DNA from: Paracoccus sediminis | Lineage (GTDB): Bacteria > Pseudomonadota > Alphaproteobacteria > Rhodobacterales > Rhodobacteraceae | DNA length: 64,000 nt | Direction of reading: 5' to 3' | Assembly (NCBI RefSeq): GCF_900188295.1 | Contig: NZ_FZNM01000006.1 | Span: 124,001 to 188,000 of the forward strand | Shown here: positions 37,252 through 45,699 of the stretch, piece by piece | Layout of the letters: each line of letters begins with the position of its first letter | Position numbering within the stretch: position 1 is the stretch's first letter | Made by a program: the position numbers and the translations under genes | Notes under the pieces: model-generated | What the model saw: the letters and a program-made list of their open reading frames with translations, nothing else | Databases searched by the model: none | What the model was told of the DNA's origin: nothing

Positions 37252-37950
37252 TTATTTCTGGTTTGGCTGCGCATAGGCGCAAATCTTGCTGGTCCCCAGG
37301 CCGATCCCCGCCAGCCCTTCGACAAACTTGACGGCAACGGTGACGCCGTCGATGACCGGCACCCCGGTTTCGCGCGACAGCCAGTCGGTCAGATCGGCCA
37401 TTCCCGCGCAGCCAAGAACAATGGCCTCGCAGTTGTCCTCGCGGATGGCCCGCAGGATTTCATCGCGCACCTTTTCCCTGGCGCCCGAGTCTTCTTCCTC
37501 CAGCGCCAGAACGGGGATGCTGGCCGACCGGACCTTGCGGCACTGGTGGTCCACGCCATAGCGGCGGGCCAGCTCCTCGATCACCGGGACCGAACGCGGC
37601 AGCGTGGTGACGACCGAAAAGCTGGTGGCCAGCATGGTCGCGGCCTTCATGGCAGCCTCGGCGATGCCGATGACCGGGCCCGTGGCCAGTTCGCGGCAGG
37701 CGCCGATGCCCGGATCGTCGAAACAGGCCACCACGACGCCCGCCACGCCCTGTTCCTCGCCCGCGCGGACATGGCGCAGCAGGGTGGGCACCGACATCGC
37801 CTCATCATGATGTCCCTCGATGCTGGCGGGCGACCCTTCTCCGGTTCGCGCGACGATCTCGACCCCCGGTCCGACGACGCGCCGGGCACTGGCGGCGATT
37901 TTGTCGGTCATCGAGGCTGTGGCATTGGGATTGACGAGAAGAATTTTCAT
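37252..37950 (-). CDS. Aspartate/glutamate/hydantoin racemase family enzyme
   Basis: A protein of 232 residues; ATG at 37950 with GGAGG upstream. The opening MKILLVNPNATASMTDKIA and the two catalytic cysteines in VVVACFDDPGIGA and EAIVLGCAGMADL are those of hydantoin racemase (HyuE) and allantoin racemase. It interconverts enantiomers of a 5-substituted hydantoin or allantoin by proton transfer between the two cysteines. No hydantoinase or carbamoylase is in the window, so it may act on the permease substrate before hydrolysis by enzymes coded elsewhere. It is the first gene of the three-gene operon. Confidence 0.88.
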   Translation of the reverse strand: MKILLVNPNATASMTDKIAASARRVVGPGVEIVARTGEGSPASIEGHHDEAMSVPTLLRHVRAGEEQGVAGVVVACFDDPGIGACRELATGPVIGIAEAAMKAATMLATSFSVVTTLPRSVPVIEELARRYGVDHQCRKVRSASIPVLALEEEDSGAREKVRDEILRAIREDNCEAIVLGCAGMADLTDWLSRETGVPVIDGVTVAVKFVEGLAGIGLGTSKICAYAQPNQK

Positions 37951-37982
37951 GAGCACCTCCGGCCTGTCTCTATTTCCGGATC

Positions 37983-38015
37983 GTCAACGATTCTTATGCA
38001 ACCTGTCAACGATTC
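37983..38015. promoter_or_regulatory. Direct repeat operator candidate, GTCAACGATTC x2
   Basis: GTCAACGATTC at 37983-37993 and again at 38005-38015, 22 bases apart (two helical turns), each followed by a TAT-containing segment. It lies in the 149-base divergent gap between the racemase operon and the GntR regulator. In reverse orientation the repeat reads GAATCGTTGAC, reminiscent of the GTTGAC-containing half-sites of FCD-type GntR proteins. Confidence 0.6.
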
Positions 38016-38099
38016 ATATTCAAGCCGGTGCACGGCGCCTTGTGCTGCACGAAATGGCGACATAGTTTCCCCAAGAAAGCAGGGGGTAAAATCAGTCTC

Positions 38100-38768
38100 A
38101 TGGCAGAGAATGCGGAAAACTTGATCGTCGACGGGGTGATCGAGGCTATTCTCGAGCGGCGGCTGCGCGCGGGCACCAAGCTGAGCGAACCGGAACTCTG
38201 CGAAATTTATGATTGCAGCCGGACGGACGTGCGCCGTGCGCTTGTCATTCTGGCCACCCGCAAGACCGTCGAACTCCGGCGCAACCGCGGCGCCTTTGTG
38301 CGCGTGCCCAGCCAGCCTGAGGCGCGCAATGTCTTTCAGGCACGCCGGGCCATTGAAAAGACCTTGGCACGCAACGCCGCCCAGCACGCCAAGAAGATAG
38401 ATCTCGCCGCACTGGACAAAGTGGTGCAGGCCGAAATTGCTGCTCGCGAGAGCGGTGACCGCGCCCGAGCGATCCGCCTGTCGGGCGAATTCCACATGGT
38501 CTTGGCCAAGATCGGGCAGAACGACGTTTTAGCCGAGTTTCTGCACGAACTGGTCATGCGCAGTTCGCTTATCATCGGCTTGTTTTCGGGATCGAACCAT
38601 GTCCTGTGCCAAGACGATGAGCATGGCGAGATCGCTGCGGCAATCCAAAGGGGAGACGGGATCAGAGCGAGCGACCTGCTGGAAGCGCATCTTCGCCATA
38701 TCGAGGCGCAACTGATTTTCGACACCATGCCGGAAGCAAGCGACTTGCGTCATATTCTTGGCAGATAG
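38100..38768 (+). CDS. GntR family regulator (FCD type) of the hydantoin-type locus
   Basis: A protein of 222 residues from ATG at 38100 (AGGGGG lies 13 bases upstream, a long spacing). The N-terminal winged helix has LRAGTKLSEPELCEIYDCSRTDVRRALVIL, whose SEPELCEIYDCSRTDVRRAL part is the recognition helix region. The C-terminal FCD domain shows the metal-binding histidines (FHMVLAKIGQND, QDDEHGEIAAAIQRGD and LEAHLRHIEAQL). It is divergent from the racemase/permease operon and presumably binds the repeats at 37983-38015 to control it. The effector is likely the imported ring compound or its product. Confidence 0.88.
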   Translation: MAENAENLIVDGVIEAILERRLRAGTKLSEPELCEIYDCSRTDVRRALVILATRKTVELRRNRGAFVRVPSQPEARNVFQARRAIEKTLARNAAQHAKKIDLAALDKVVQAEIAARESGDRARAIRLSGEFHMVLAKIGQNDVLAEFLHELVMRSSLIIGLFSGSNHVLCQDDEHGEIAAAIQRGDGIRASDLLEAHLRHIEAQLIFDTMPEASDLRHILGR

Positions 38769-38971
38769 AACACGCGGCCCGTATTCTCCTTGCCTCCGTC
38801 TTGTGCATCAGTTGACCGATTGGATTGCGCATTTCGTCCTTCCACTTTGGCGCTGGCGTCGTGCCTGCGGAACGCAGACGCAGAATATCGCGCGGCTTGC
38901 GCTGGGGCGTTTGGCGATCTGGGCGCCGATGGCGCCAGGCACACGACGCCATGCCAAGGCCCGTGACCATG
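38769..38971. other. Gap downstream of the GntR gene
   Basis: About 200 bases left of the transposase relic. No gene recognised. Some of this may be the decayed C-terminal end of the IS6-like relic that starts to its right on the reverse strand, but no motif proves it. Confidence 0.4.
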
Positions 38972-39154
38972 TGCCGCCTATCGGTCGGTAATCCTCCTTG
39001 CCGATCCCGCTCTCGTCGACGACGATCTTGCTTGGAAGGCGGTTGGCTCGCTGCCCCACATCGACACCATAAGGTTCAAAGTCCTTTCGAACCTGACGAC
39101 CGCGCGATAGAGATAAGCCCACGGCCCACGGATGCAGGCTTTCGTCCAATCGCC
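38972..39154 (-). pseudogene. Relic of an IS6-family-like transposase
   Basis: The reverse strand encodes GPWAYLYRAVVRFERTLNLM in one frame, resembling the IS6/IS26 catalytic core after the first aspartate (WxYLYRAxDxxGxTLDxxxx). A second frame a little further on gives LPSKIVVDESGIGKEDYRPI, resembling the region of the second aspartate (LPxxIVxDKSG). The frame change and missing N- and C-termini mean it is inactive. No terminal inverted repeats were found. Confidence 0.4.
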
Positions 39155-39223
39155 GGAACCTGTCAGCCGGCGGTTTTCGTCTGCGCCCGCGCTGTGCACT
39201 CACGCCGGCATGCCATCCCGGCC

Positions 39224-39604
39224 CTAGGCCGTTTGCGCCGGAATGATCCTTGCCAAGACCCGGCAGAGCTTGCCCGACCCGACGGGTTTTTCGCATCTCG
39301 GCTTGCCGCAAAAGCGCGCCGGGATGATGGACTGGTCATAGCCGGTCGTGAACAGGAACGGCACGCCCCGCGCGCAAAGCCGGTCCGCCGCAGGAAAGAT
39401 CATTTCTCCGCCCAGGTTGATGTCAAGGATGGCCGCGTCGATGCACGGCGTGCATTCGATCAGATCCACCGCCCTTTCGACCGACGGGGCGGGACCGATC
39501 ACAATCGCGCCCATGCCGGCAAGTTCCTGCGTCAGATCCATGGCCATGACGTATTCGTCCTCGGCCACCAAGATCCTCCGGCCCGTCAAGCGATTGTCGG
39601 TCAT
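39224..39604 (-). CDS. Single-domain response regulator, FATGUY type
   Basis: A protein of 126 residues; ATG at 39604 overlaps the stop of the HWE kinase gene (ATGA). It is a receiver domain only: acidic pair VAEDEYVMAMDL, phospho-acceptor aspartate in AAILDINLGGE, and the FATGUY-type motif FLFTTGYD in place of the usual switch region, with the lysine in RCEKPVGSG. Such receivers partner with HWE/HisKA2 kinases in alphaproteobacteria and often act as phosphate sinks or modulators of the general stress pathway. Cotranscribed with the kinase and therefore its probable direct partner. Confidence 0.9.
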   Translation of the reverse strand: MTDNRLTGRRILVAEDEYVMAMDLTQELAGMGAIVIGPAPSVERAVDLIECTPCIDAAILDINLGGEMIFPAADRLCARGVPFLFTTGYDQSIIPARFCGKPRCEKPVGSGKLCRVLARIIPAQTA

Positions 39605-42600
39605 GGTCGCCTCTTTCCTGAACCATTGCTTGCCGAAACCGGGATCGAGATGGTGCAGTGGATGCCGTCTTCGCGAAAGGCATAGCCGGTCCTGGCGCCC
39701 AGTTGATACGGCAAGGCCTTTTCGATCAGTTCGCGCCCTTGGCCGGTGCCCCGCGGCGCGTGGTGCGCAGACGGCATCCTGACGCCGCTTTCGTGCCAGT
39801 CGATGTGCAGCCACGGCCGGCCACGGTCGTCGGGCGGTCCCATCCGCCAGCGGATCGTCAGCCGGGCCTGGGGTTGGCCCAGAGCGCCATACTTGACCGC
39901 ATTGGTCGCCAGTTCGTGCAGCGCCATGGCGAGCATCTGGACCATGCTGGACCGCAACCGGATGCCGGATGGCCCGTCGATCACGACGCGGTCGGCAGCG
40001 CCGTCCATGGCCGCCAGTTCGGCCGCGATCAATTCGTCAAAGGTGACGCGGTCGGTGTCGCCCAGCCGCGAAAGCAGGCCCTGCGCGCGGGCCAATGCTT
40101 CCAGCCTGTCCTGGAAGCGGTCCCGGAAATGACCAAAGTCGCGGCTGGTTTCGCCCGTCCGGTCGGCCATCGATCGGACGACGGCCATCAGATTGCGGGT
40201 GCGGTGCTGAAGTTCGCCCACCAGAACCCTTTGACGTTCCTGCAACAGGCGCAGGTCGTGGATGTCGGTCGAGGTGCCAAGCCATTCGATGATCCTGCCC
40301 GATTCGTCCCGAACCGGCGCGGCGCGGGTCTGGAACCAGCGGAAATCCTGCCCCGCGGCGTGGCACAGCCGGTATTCGACCTCGAATCCGCCTGTTTCCA
40401 GGGCATGGGACCAGGCCTCGCACGCTGCGCCCCGATCCTCGGGATGGACCATCTCAAGCCAGCCCCAGCCGTGGCTGTCCGGGCCGTACTGGCCGGTATA
40501 GGCCGTCCACTGCGGGCTGGCCCAAGTCCAGTCGCCGCTGCCGATCGCCCGCCAGACAAGCTGTGGAATGCCCTCGATCAGAGTTTGCAGACGCAGTTCC
40601 GTTTCCCGCATTTCGGTCAGATCGTGGCCGATGCCGCCGACCAGAACAACCCTGCCCTCCTCGTCTATGATCGGAAAGTCGGTGTTGCGCAGCCAGCGAA
40701 CTGCATGGTCGCAAGGCCGCCGGATGCGATAGTCGAAGGTGACGTGTTCGCCGCCCCGCACACGCCGGATGGCGTCTGACGCGTGTTGCCGGTCTTCGGG
40801 CAGAATCAGGTCAAGCCAGCTTCGATAGTTGTTGCCGGCAAGCGCGTCGTCGCGGGCGATGCCATAGATCGCCTCGAAAGCCGGAGTCAGATACTGCCAT
40901 TGCAGGGTCTTGGCGTCGCGAAGCCACAAGACATCCTGTGAGGCTTCGCCGAACTGGCGCAGCCGCTCCTCGCTTTTGCGCAGCGCGGCCTCGGCCCGTT
41001 TGAGATCGGTCACGTCCTGGGCAATGCCGCCGCCGCGCTTGACGATTCCCCGGTCGTGGATAGGAAAGCCGGTGTCCCTGATCCAGCGAACATCGCCGTC
41101 AGGACGAAGGATGCGGTATTCGACAATGGCGGGCTCGCCTGCCAGCAGACCCGACATGGCGCGGCCTGCCTGCGCCCGATCGTCAGGGTGAACCAAGTCG
41201 GTCCACCGCGAGAGATCGGCCATTACCACATCGCCGCTTTCGCCCCAGATGCGGTCGAACGCGGAACTGAGATATTGAAGGCGCATCGTGTCGACATCGA
41301 CGATCCACAGGGCGTTGGGGCTGTTTTCCCCGAATTCGCGAAAGCGTTCCTCGCTTGCGCGCAGCGCGGCTTCGGCGCGGGCGCGTTCAACCGCGGCCCA
41401 GGTCCGTTCGGCGACATCCTCGACCAGGGCGGTGTCTGCCGGGGTCCAGCGGCGCGGTCGGGCGCTGACCACGCACATCGCGCTGACCAGAACGCCGTTC
41501 TTGACCAGCGGGCTGTTCACGAAGGCGGCCAGCTTCAGCGCCCGATAGGCCGGGCGGTCGGTGTCGCACAGATCCAGGTCGGCGTCGGCATCATGGACCA
41601 CAACGGTCCGCCCCGCCTGCATGCGCGCCAGAACGGCCCCATAGCTTGCAAAGGAATGCTGCCCGACCAGGGTGGGAGAGTCGTCCGCCAGATATTCTTG
41701 TTCAACTGTCGCCACCTGCCGATCCTGATCCAGTTGCACATAATAGGTTCGGTCAGCGCCAAGATGTTCGCCCAGCAAGCGGCTGGCCTCGTTCTGGATC
41801 GCGACCGGATCGGCAAGCAAGCGTATCGCGTCGGCAAGCCTCAACAGAAAGGTCTGACGTTCCTCGCTGTCGCGCAAGACGGTTTCGGCGCGGCGGCGTT
41901 CGGTGACGTCGTCGAACAGGGCGGCAAAGCGATCCTCTCCGCGCGGATAGATCGTCACCTCGTAGAAACGCCCGGACCCCGCGACCTCGTGTTCGATGCG
42001 TTCGGGCTGGCCGGTGGCGACGATACGGCCGATTTCGTCGGGCCACCAGCGTTCCAGGCCGGGGATGATGTCGCGGGCGGTCCTGCCCCGGATATGATGG
42101 GCGTCCATTCCCACCAGGCGTTCAAAGGCGGGGTTCATGTCCAGAATGCGATAATCGACCGGTTTGCCCGCATCGTCGCGGATCAGTTCGCATTCGTCAT
42201 AGCCCTGCCCCATCGTCTCGAACAGCGAACGATATCGCATCTCGCTTTCGTTCAATGCCGCTTCGGCCTCGGCCCTTTCGATGGCCATCAGGGCACGGCG
42301 CGCGACATCGCGGATCAGGTCGATTTCGTCCTTGTCCCAGGCGCGAGGCCGTTCGGCATGGGCACCGATCCCGGCGGCATATTCGCCATGGCGCAGCAAC
42401 GGCACATTAACAAAAGCCGCAACGCCCATGTCCCGAAAGGCCGCGCGCTGCTGGTCCGTCAGGCCGGGATCGGCATCCACATCGGCAACCGCAATCACCG
42501 TTCCTTGCGCAAAGGTCTTGAACCGCGCGCCGATGATGTCGGCCAGCGCGCGGGAAACGGCATGGGACGTCTGCGCCTGGTCGCGGTGATGGTCCGGTGT

Positions 42601-43662
42601 CATCACAGGGATCCGCTCGTTGCCCCCATTCCATTCGAGATCGAAAAAGAAAATCCGGGCAAGGCCAAGCTGTTCGCCCAGGATGCGCGCGGCCTTTCCG
42701 CGGATTTCGGCCGGATCGGTCATCCTTTGCAGGGCATCGCTGAACCCAAGCAGGACCGCCTGGTGGTCCGCACGTCGGCGCAGCGCCCTGTCGGCCCGTT
42801 TCGCGGCGTCGATATCCATGATGATCGAAACCGCGCCCACGACCTGCCCGCCATCATCGAACAGCGGCACCGAGGCGACGTTTGTCCAGATTTCGGCGGA
42901 CGTATCGTCGGTATACAGAAACTCGACCCCCGGAAGGCAACGTTCGCCCCGCAGCGCGCGGGCGCCGGGAAAGTCGCAAGGCTCGATCCGCCGACCGTCG
43001 CCATCCCAGGCACGCCAACGCCAGCCCCGGTCCGGGTCGCGCGACGGTATGCGCCCGGCGGGCGTAAAGCGGTCCCATGCGGGGTTGGACGAGACGACCT
43101 GGCCATCCGTGCCGATCAGGGCCAGACCGATTGGCAGCACCTCCAGCATGGCGTCCTGCAACAGGCGGGCCTTGTCGCGTTCGCGTTCGGCGCGCAGCCT
43201 TGGCGTGGCATCGACCGTAATGTTCAAAAGCCCCGCAACCGTTCCGGCCTCGTTGCGGACAGGTGAATAGGAAAAGCTCCACCAGGTGTCTTCGGGATAG
43301 CCATGCCGGGTCATGGCCAGGGGCATGTCCTCGAACCGGACCGTCTCGCCTTCGAAAACCCGGTCCACCAGCGGCGCGATCCTGTCCCAGATGTCGGGCC
43401 ATGCCTTGCGAAACGGCGCGCCAAGAGCATCGGGATGGCGGTCGCCCAGCATCGGCGCATAGGCATCGTTGTAAAGGACGGTCCGGTCCGGTCCCCAGGC
43501 CAGTTGCATGGCATGACCAGAGGCCAGCATGACATCGACCGCCGTTTTCAGGCTTTGTGGCCAGTCCTTCATCGCGCCCAAGGGCGTCGAGGCCCAGTCG
43601 TGGCGGGCGGTCCGTTCGGCCATGCCAGGTGCGTCCTGGATCGGGTTCTGCATCCGGGTCAT
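39601..43662 (-). CDS. HWE-family sensor histidine kinase with multiple PAS and GAF domains
   Basis: A protein of 1353 residues with no transmembrane helix, so a cytosolic sensor. Domains in order (approximate): PAS-like 45-155, PAS 165-295, GAF 305-465, PAS 475-590, GAF 605-755, PAS 770-890, PAS 890-1015, PAS 1015-1140, then the HWE kinase core with the phospho-histidine in LVGELQHRTRNLMAVV near residue 1155, the N-box ALHELATNAVKYGAL, and the WxE element in HIDWHESG. None of the PAS cores shows the GRNCRFLQ flavin cysteine, so it is not an obvious LOV photosensor. HWE kinases frequently feed the PhyR-NepR-EcfG pathway. It is coupled to the receiver at 39224 and near an EcfG-like sigma gene. 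Confidence 0.92.
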   Translation of the reverse strand: MTRMQNPIQDAPGMAERTARHDWASTPLGAMKDWPQSLKTAVDVMLASGHAMQLAWGPDRTVLYNDAYAPMLGDRHPDALGAPFRKAWPDIWDRIAPLVDRVFEGETVRFEDMPLAMTRHGYPEDTWWSFSYSPVRNEAGTVAGLLNITVDATPRLRAERERDKARLLQDAMLEVLPIGLALIGTDGQVVSSNPAWDRFTPAGRIPSRDPDRGWRWRAWDGDGRRIEPCDFPGARALRGERCLPGVEFLYTDDTSAEIWTNVASVPLFDDGGQVVGAVSIIMDIDAAKRADRALRRRADHQAVLLGFSDALQRMTDPAEIRGKAARILGEQLGLARIFFFDLEWNGGNERIPVMTPDHHRDQAQTSHAVSRALADIIGARFKTFAQGTVIAVADVDADPGLTDQQRAAFRDMGVAAFVNVPLLRHGEYAAGIGAHAERPRAWDKDEIDLIRDVARRALMAIERAEAEAALNESEMRYRSLFETMGQGYDECELIRDDAGKPVDYRILDMNPAFERLVGMDAHHIRGRTARDIIPGLERWWPDEIGRIVATGQPERIEHEVAGSGRFYEVTIYPRGEDRFAALFDDVTERRRAETVLRDSEERQTFLLRLADAIRLLADPVAIQNEASRLLGEHLGADRTYYVQLDQDRQVATVEQEYLADDSPTLVGQHSFASYGAVLARMQAGRTVVVHDADADLDLCDTDRPAYRALKLAAFVNSPLVKNGVLVSAMCVVSARPRRWTPADTALVEDVAERTWAAVERARAEAALRASEERFREFGENSPNALWIVDVDTMRLQYLSSAFDRIWGESGDVVMADLSRWTDLVHPDDRAQAGRAMSGLLAGEPAIVEYRILRPDGDVRWIRDTGFPIHDRGIVKRGGGIAQDVTDLKRAEAALRKSEERLRQFGEASQDVLWLRDAKTLQWQYLTPAFEAIYGIARDDALAGNNYRSWLDLILPEDRQHASDAIRRVRGGEHVTFDYRIRRPCDHAVRWLRNTDFPIIDEEGRVVLVGGIGHDLTEMRETELRLQTLIEGIPQLVWRAIGSGDWTWASPQWTAYTGQYGPDSHGWGWLEMVHPEDRGAACEAWSHALETGGFEVEYRLCHAAGQDFRWFQTRAAPVRDESGRIIEWLGTSTDIHDLRLLQERQRVLVGELQHRTRNLMAVVRSMADRTGETSRDFGHFRDRFQDRLEALARAQGLLSRLGDTDRVTFDELIAAELAAMDGAADRVVIDGPSGIRLRSSMVQMLAMALHELATNAVKYGALGQPQARLTIRWRMGPPDDRGRPWLHIDWHESGVRMPSAHHAPRGTGQGRELIEKALPYQLGARTGYAFREDGIHCTISIPVSASNGSGKRRP

Positions 43663-43955
43663 CCCTGTGGAAAGGCGGGCGGGGCCGATCTTGCGACCGC
43701 TCTGCCGCCATCGCGGTTCATTCCAGCACCAAACAGGCCGGAACGCTACCTTGAAAGGGCGGCAGGGGATTTATCGCGGAAACCTGCGGCGCGGGCTGGA
43801 TCAACTTCTTGGGAAAGCCTAACATAAATTACACACTTTGGTTGAGGCATGGATTCCCCCGCGGCTCGTGCTACGTAATTGTCCGTGGTATCGGGGCGCT
43901 GCGGCCCGCCTTGTCCGACCGACCCTTTATTATCCGGCGCTGCCTGGGGGGACCG

Positions 43956-44534
43956 ATGAGAACCGATCCGCTTCGCATCTTGGTGGTCGAGGACGATTAT
44001 TTCCTTGCCGAAAGGCTGGCGCGCGATATCCGTGCCAACGGCGATACGGTGGTGGGACCGTTTGCCGACGTTCATGAGGCGATCCATCGGGTCGGGCTGG
44101 TGCAGGGGGCGATCCTGGACGTGAAAATCCAGGACGAGACCTCCTTTTCTGTGGCGGATTCCCTGATCCATCATGGCGTGCCCATGCTGTTTCTGACCGG
44201 TTATCATCCCCAGGTTGTTCCGGACCGTTTCGCGCGCCGGCATATCTATGCCAAGCCCAGCGACTCGGCCCCGCTCTTGCATGACCTGCACGAGCAGCAT
44301 CACAAAAACGCCTTCCAGGAAACCGACAGCATCGAGATGGTCGTGATGGAGGTGATCCGGCAGGCAAAGATCATGATGCCGGACGCAGCCTCTGCCGAAC
44401 GCCTTGTCGAGGCGGTGCTGCTGCGGGCCATTGCCGAAACCCGAGAAACCCGGATAAAGGGCGAAATCCGTGCTTGCCTGCTGGCCTTGCTGGATGACGA
44501 ATACCGCCGGCGTGGCAGGCGGCACCTGCATTAG
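43956..44534 (+). CDS. Response regulator with FATGUY receiver and C-terminal helical extension
   Basis: A protein of 192 residues from ATG at 43956 (GGGGGGAC upstream). Receiver in residues ~1-120: VVEDDYFLAERLARDI, phospho-acceptor in GAILDVKIQDE, FATGUY-type MLFLTGYH, lysine in HIYAKPSD. A ~70-residue C-terminal extension (from about NAFQETDSIEMVVMEV) is charged and helical and matches no DNA-binding or sigma-like fold I know. It is not PhyR, whose sigma-like domain is N-terminal. It is divergent from the HWE kinase operon with a 293-base gap and convergent with the sigma operon, so probably another member of the same signalling set. Confidence 0.82.
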   Translation: MRTDPLRILVVEDDYFLAERLARDIRANGDTVVGPFADVHEAIHRVGLVQGAILDVKIQDETSFSVADSLIHHGVPMLFLTGYHPQVVPDRFARRHIYAKPSDSAPLLHDLHEQHHKNAFQETDSIEMVVMEVIRQAKIMMPDAASAERLVEAVLLRAIAETRETRIKGEIRACLLALLDDEYRRRGRRHLH

Positions 44535-44546
44535 GCGTCTCGCGGA

Positions 44547-44622
44547 CCGCGCAGGGCGGTCACGGCCTGGGCGGCCCATGGGCCGCGCAGGGCGGTCACG
44601 GCCTGGGCGGCCCATGGGCCGC
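44547..44622. repeat. 36-base tandem duplication containing a 16-base palindrome
   Basis: A 36-base unit is repeated exactly at 44547-44582 and 44583-44618, followed by CCGC. Each unit ends in GCGGCCCATGGGCCGC-type sequence, a perfect palindrome across the unit junction, so two strong hairpins can form. It lies between the convergent response regulator and the NepR-like gene; the NepR-like stop codon is inside the second unit. Probably a terminator region that was duplicated. Confidence 0.8.
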
Positions 44623-44763
44623 AGTCAGCGCCTCGCGCAGGGCGGATGCCAGTTCGCGCAACCGTTTGGGCACCGCCTCGCGTTCCATCAGTCGCTTCCA
44701 CTGTTCCAAATGTCCGTTCATGATCTGGTCGGACTCCGCCTCTTGGGGTCTGGTGGATTTCAT
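44596..44763 (-). CDS. Small NepR-like anti-sigma factor candidate
   Basis: A protein of 55 residues. ATG at 44763 lies 13 bases after the sigma-factor stop, with AAGGGAC upstream. The core HLEQWKRLMEREAVPKRLRE, followed by LASALREAL, fits the NepR pattern of two short helices around an E-x-V-P motif (NepR usually L-x-x-x-Y-x-x-V-x-x-E-P-V-P-x-x). NepR binds and sequesters EcfG until phosphorylated PhyR removes it. Position in the sigma operon is the typical one. The C-terminal residues GPPRP come from the tandem repeat that contains its stop. PhyR is not in the window, so partner switching cannot be confirmed. Confidence 0.6.
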   Translation of the reverse strand: MKSTRPQEAESDQIMNGHLEQWKRLMEREAVPKRLRELASALREALTAAHGPPRP

Positions 44764-44776
44764 TCGCGTCCCTTCG

Positions 44777-45340
44777 TCAGAATTCGGGATCCAGGATGGT
44801 GCGCAGGCGTCCCCGCGCGCGGCAGACCCGGCTTTTGACCGTGCCGACGTCGCAGTTCAGGATTTCTGCCGCGGACAGATAGGTTTCGCCCAGAATGGCA
44901 ACCAGGACCAGGGCTTCGCGGTAATGGTCCGGGATGCCGTCCAACGCCGCCAGCATCTCCTTGTGGCGCAGGTGCCATTCCTGGCCGGGCTGGCTGTGGG
45001 GCAAGGCCGACGCGCACTCGGCAGAGCCGGTCCGTTCCCGGTCAAGCCGCCGCCAGCCGTTGTAAAAGCGGCTTCGCATGATGGTGAACAGCCAGGCGCG
45101 CAGGTTCGTGCCCGGCCGATAGCCATGCGCATGTTCGATGGCGCGCAGCAGGGTTTCCTGGACAAGATCGTCGGGATCCCCGGCGCGGCGGCACAAGGAC
45201 CGCGCATAGGCCCGCAGGGCGGGCAGATGCTGGAGAACATCCTCGCCCATGTGCTGGCGGGGATCGACGCAGGCCTCGGGCTGAAAATGACCCGGATTGA
45301 TAGGGGCGACCGGCAATACGGCGGACAGCGCAACGCTCAT
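44777..45340 (-). CDS. ECF sigma factor, EcfG-like (general stress)
   Basis: A protein of 187 residues from ATG at 45340 (GGGGAT upstream). Sigma region 2 is PALRAYARSLCRRAGDPDDL to GTNLRAWLFTIMRSRFYNGW, and region 4 IPDHYREALVLVAILGETYL to VGTVKSRVCRARGRLRTIL. The segment PGTNLRAWLFTIMR is typical of EcfG/ECF15 sigma factors. It directs RNA polymerase to GGAAC-N16-CGTT promoters. A matching promoter lies upstream on its own strand (45600-45576), so it is likely autoregulated. It is followed by a NepR-like gene and, on the opposite strand beyond its promoter, a second one. A longer N-terminal extension is possible but has no ribosome site. Confidence 0.88.
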   Translation of the reverse strand: MSVALSAVLPVAPINPGHFQPEACVDPRQHMGEDVLQHLPALRAYARSLCRRAGDPDDLVQETLLRAIEHAHGYRPGTNLRAWLFTIMRSRFYNGWRRLDRERTGSAECASALPHSQPGQEWHLRHKEMLAALDGIPDHYREALVLVAILGETYLSAAEILNCDVGTVKSRVCRARGRLRTILDPEF

Positions 45341-45699
45341 CGTCCGGATCCCCGGCCGGGTTTGCGAAAGGCGCTGCGATCTGTCGGGTTCGCCCAGGGA
45401 CGCATGGTTCGTGCCGTCATCTTTCCTCCGGTGTTCAAAGGATCGCCACGGGGACGACAGATCGGATACAGCGCGCCCGCCTGCATGAGTTCCATGTGTC
45501 CGTGCAGCGACCATGAACCGCCAGCCCTTGAATGCATCGCCACAATGCCTCAGGGGCTGCCGTCACGATAATCCGAACCGAAGAAACAGGCGTTTGTTCC
45601 CGAAAGACGTCACGCGACGGTTTTTTTCCTGCATCATCCCATATTCCGGTTTAGGTTTCAGGATATGCGATCGGATTTGGATTTTTTTCGGGAAACGCG
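45341..45699. other. Divergent gap between the sigma gene and the second NepR-like gene
   Basis: A gap of 359 bases with no protein gene recognised. It holds the EcfG-type promoter on the reverse strand (45576-45600). The right part (45600-45695) is AT-richer than average with T-runs, and may carry the promoter of the small gene at 45700. Confidence 0.5.
45576..45600 (-). promoter_or_regulatory. EcfG-type promoter of the sigma operon
   Basis: On the reverse strand GGAAC (45600-45596), 15 bases, CGGTT (45580-45576). The same arrangement, GGAAC-N15-CGGTT, recurs on the plus strand at 45932-45956 ahead of the catalase genes. It implies a long leader of about 230 bases before the chosen sigma start. 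Confidence 0.6.

Noticed and set aside
43956-44534. Response regulator as PhyR
   Set aside because: PhyR has an N-terminal sigma-like domain followed by the receiver; this protein has the receiver first and an unrelated helical tail.
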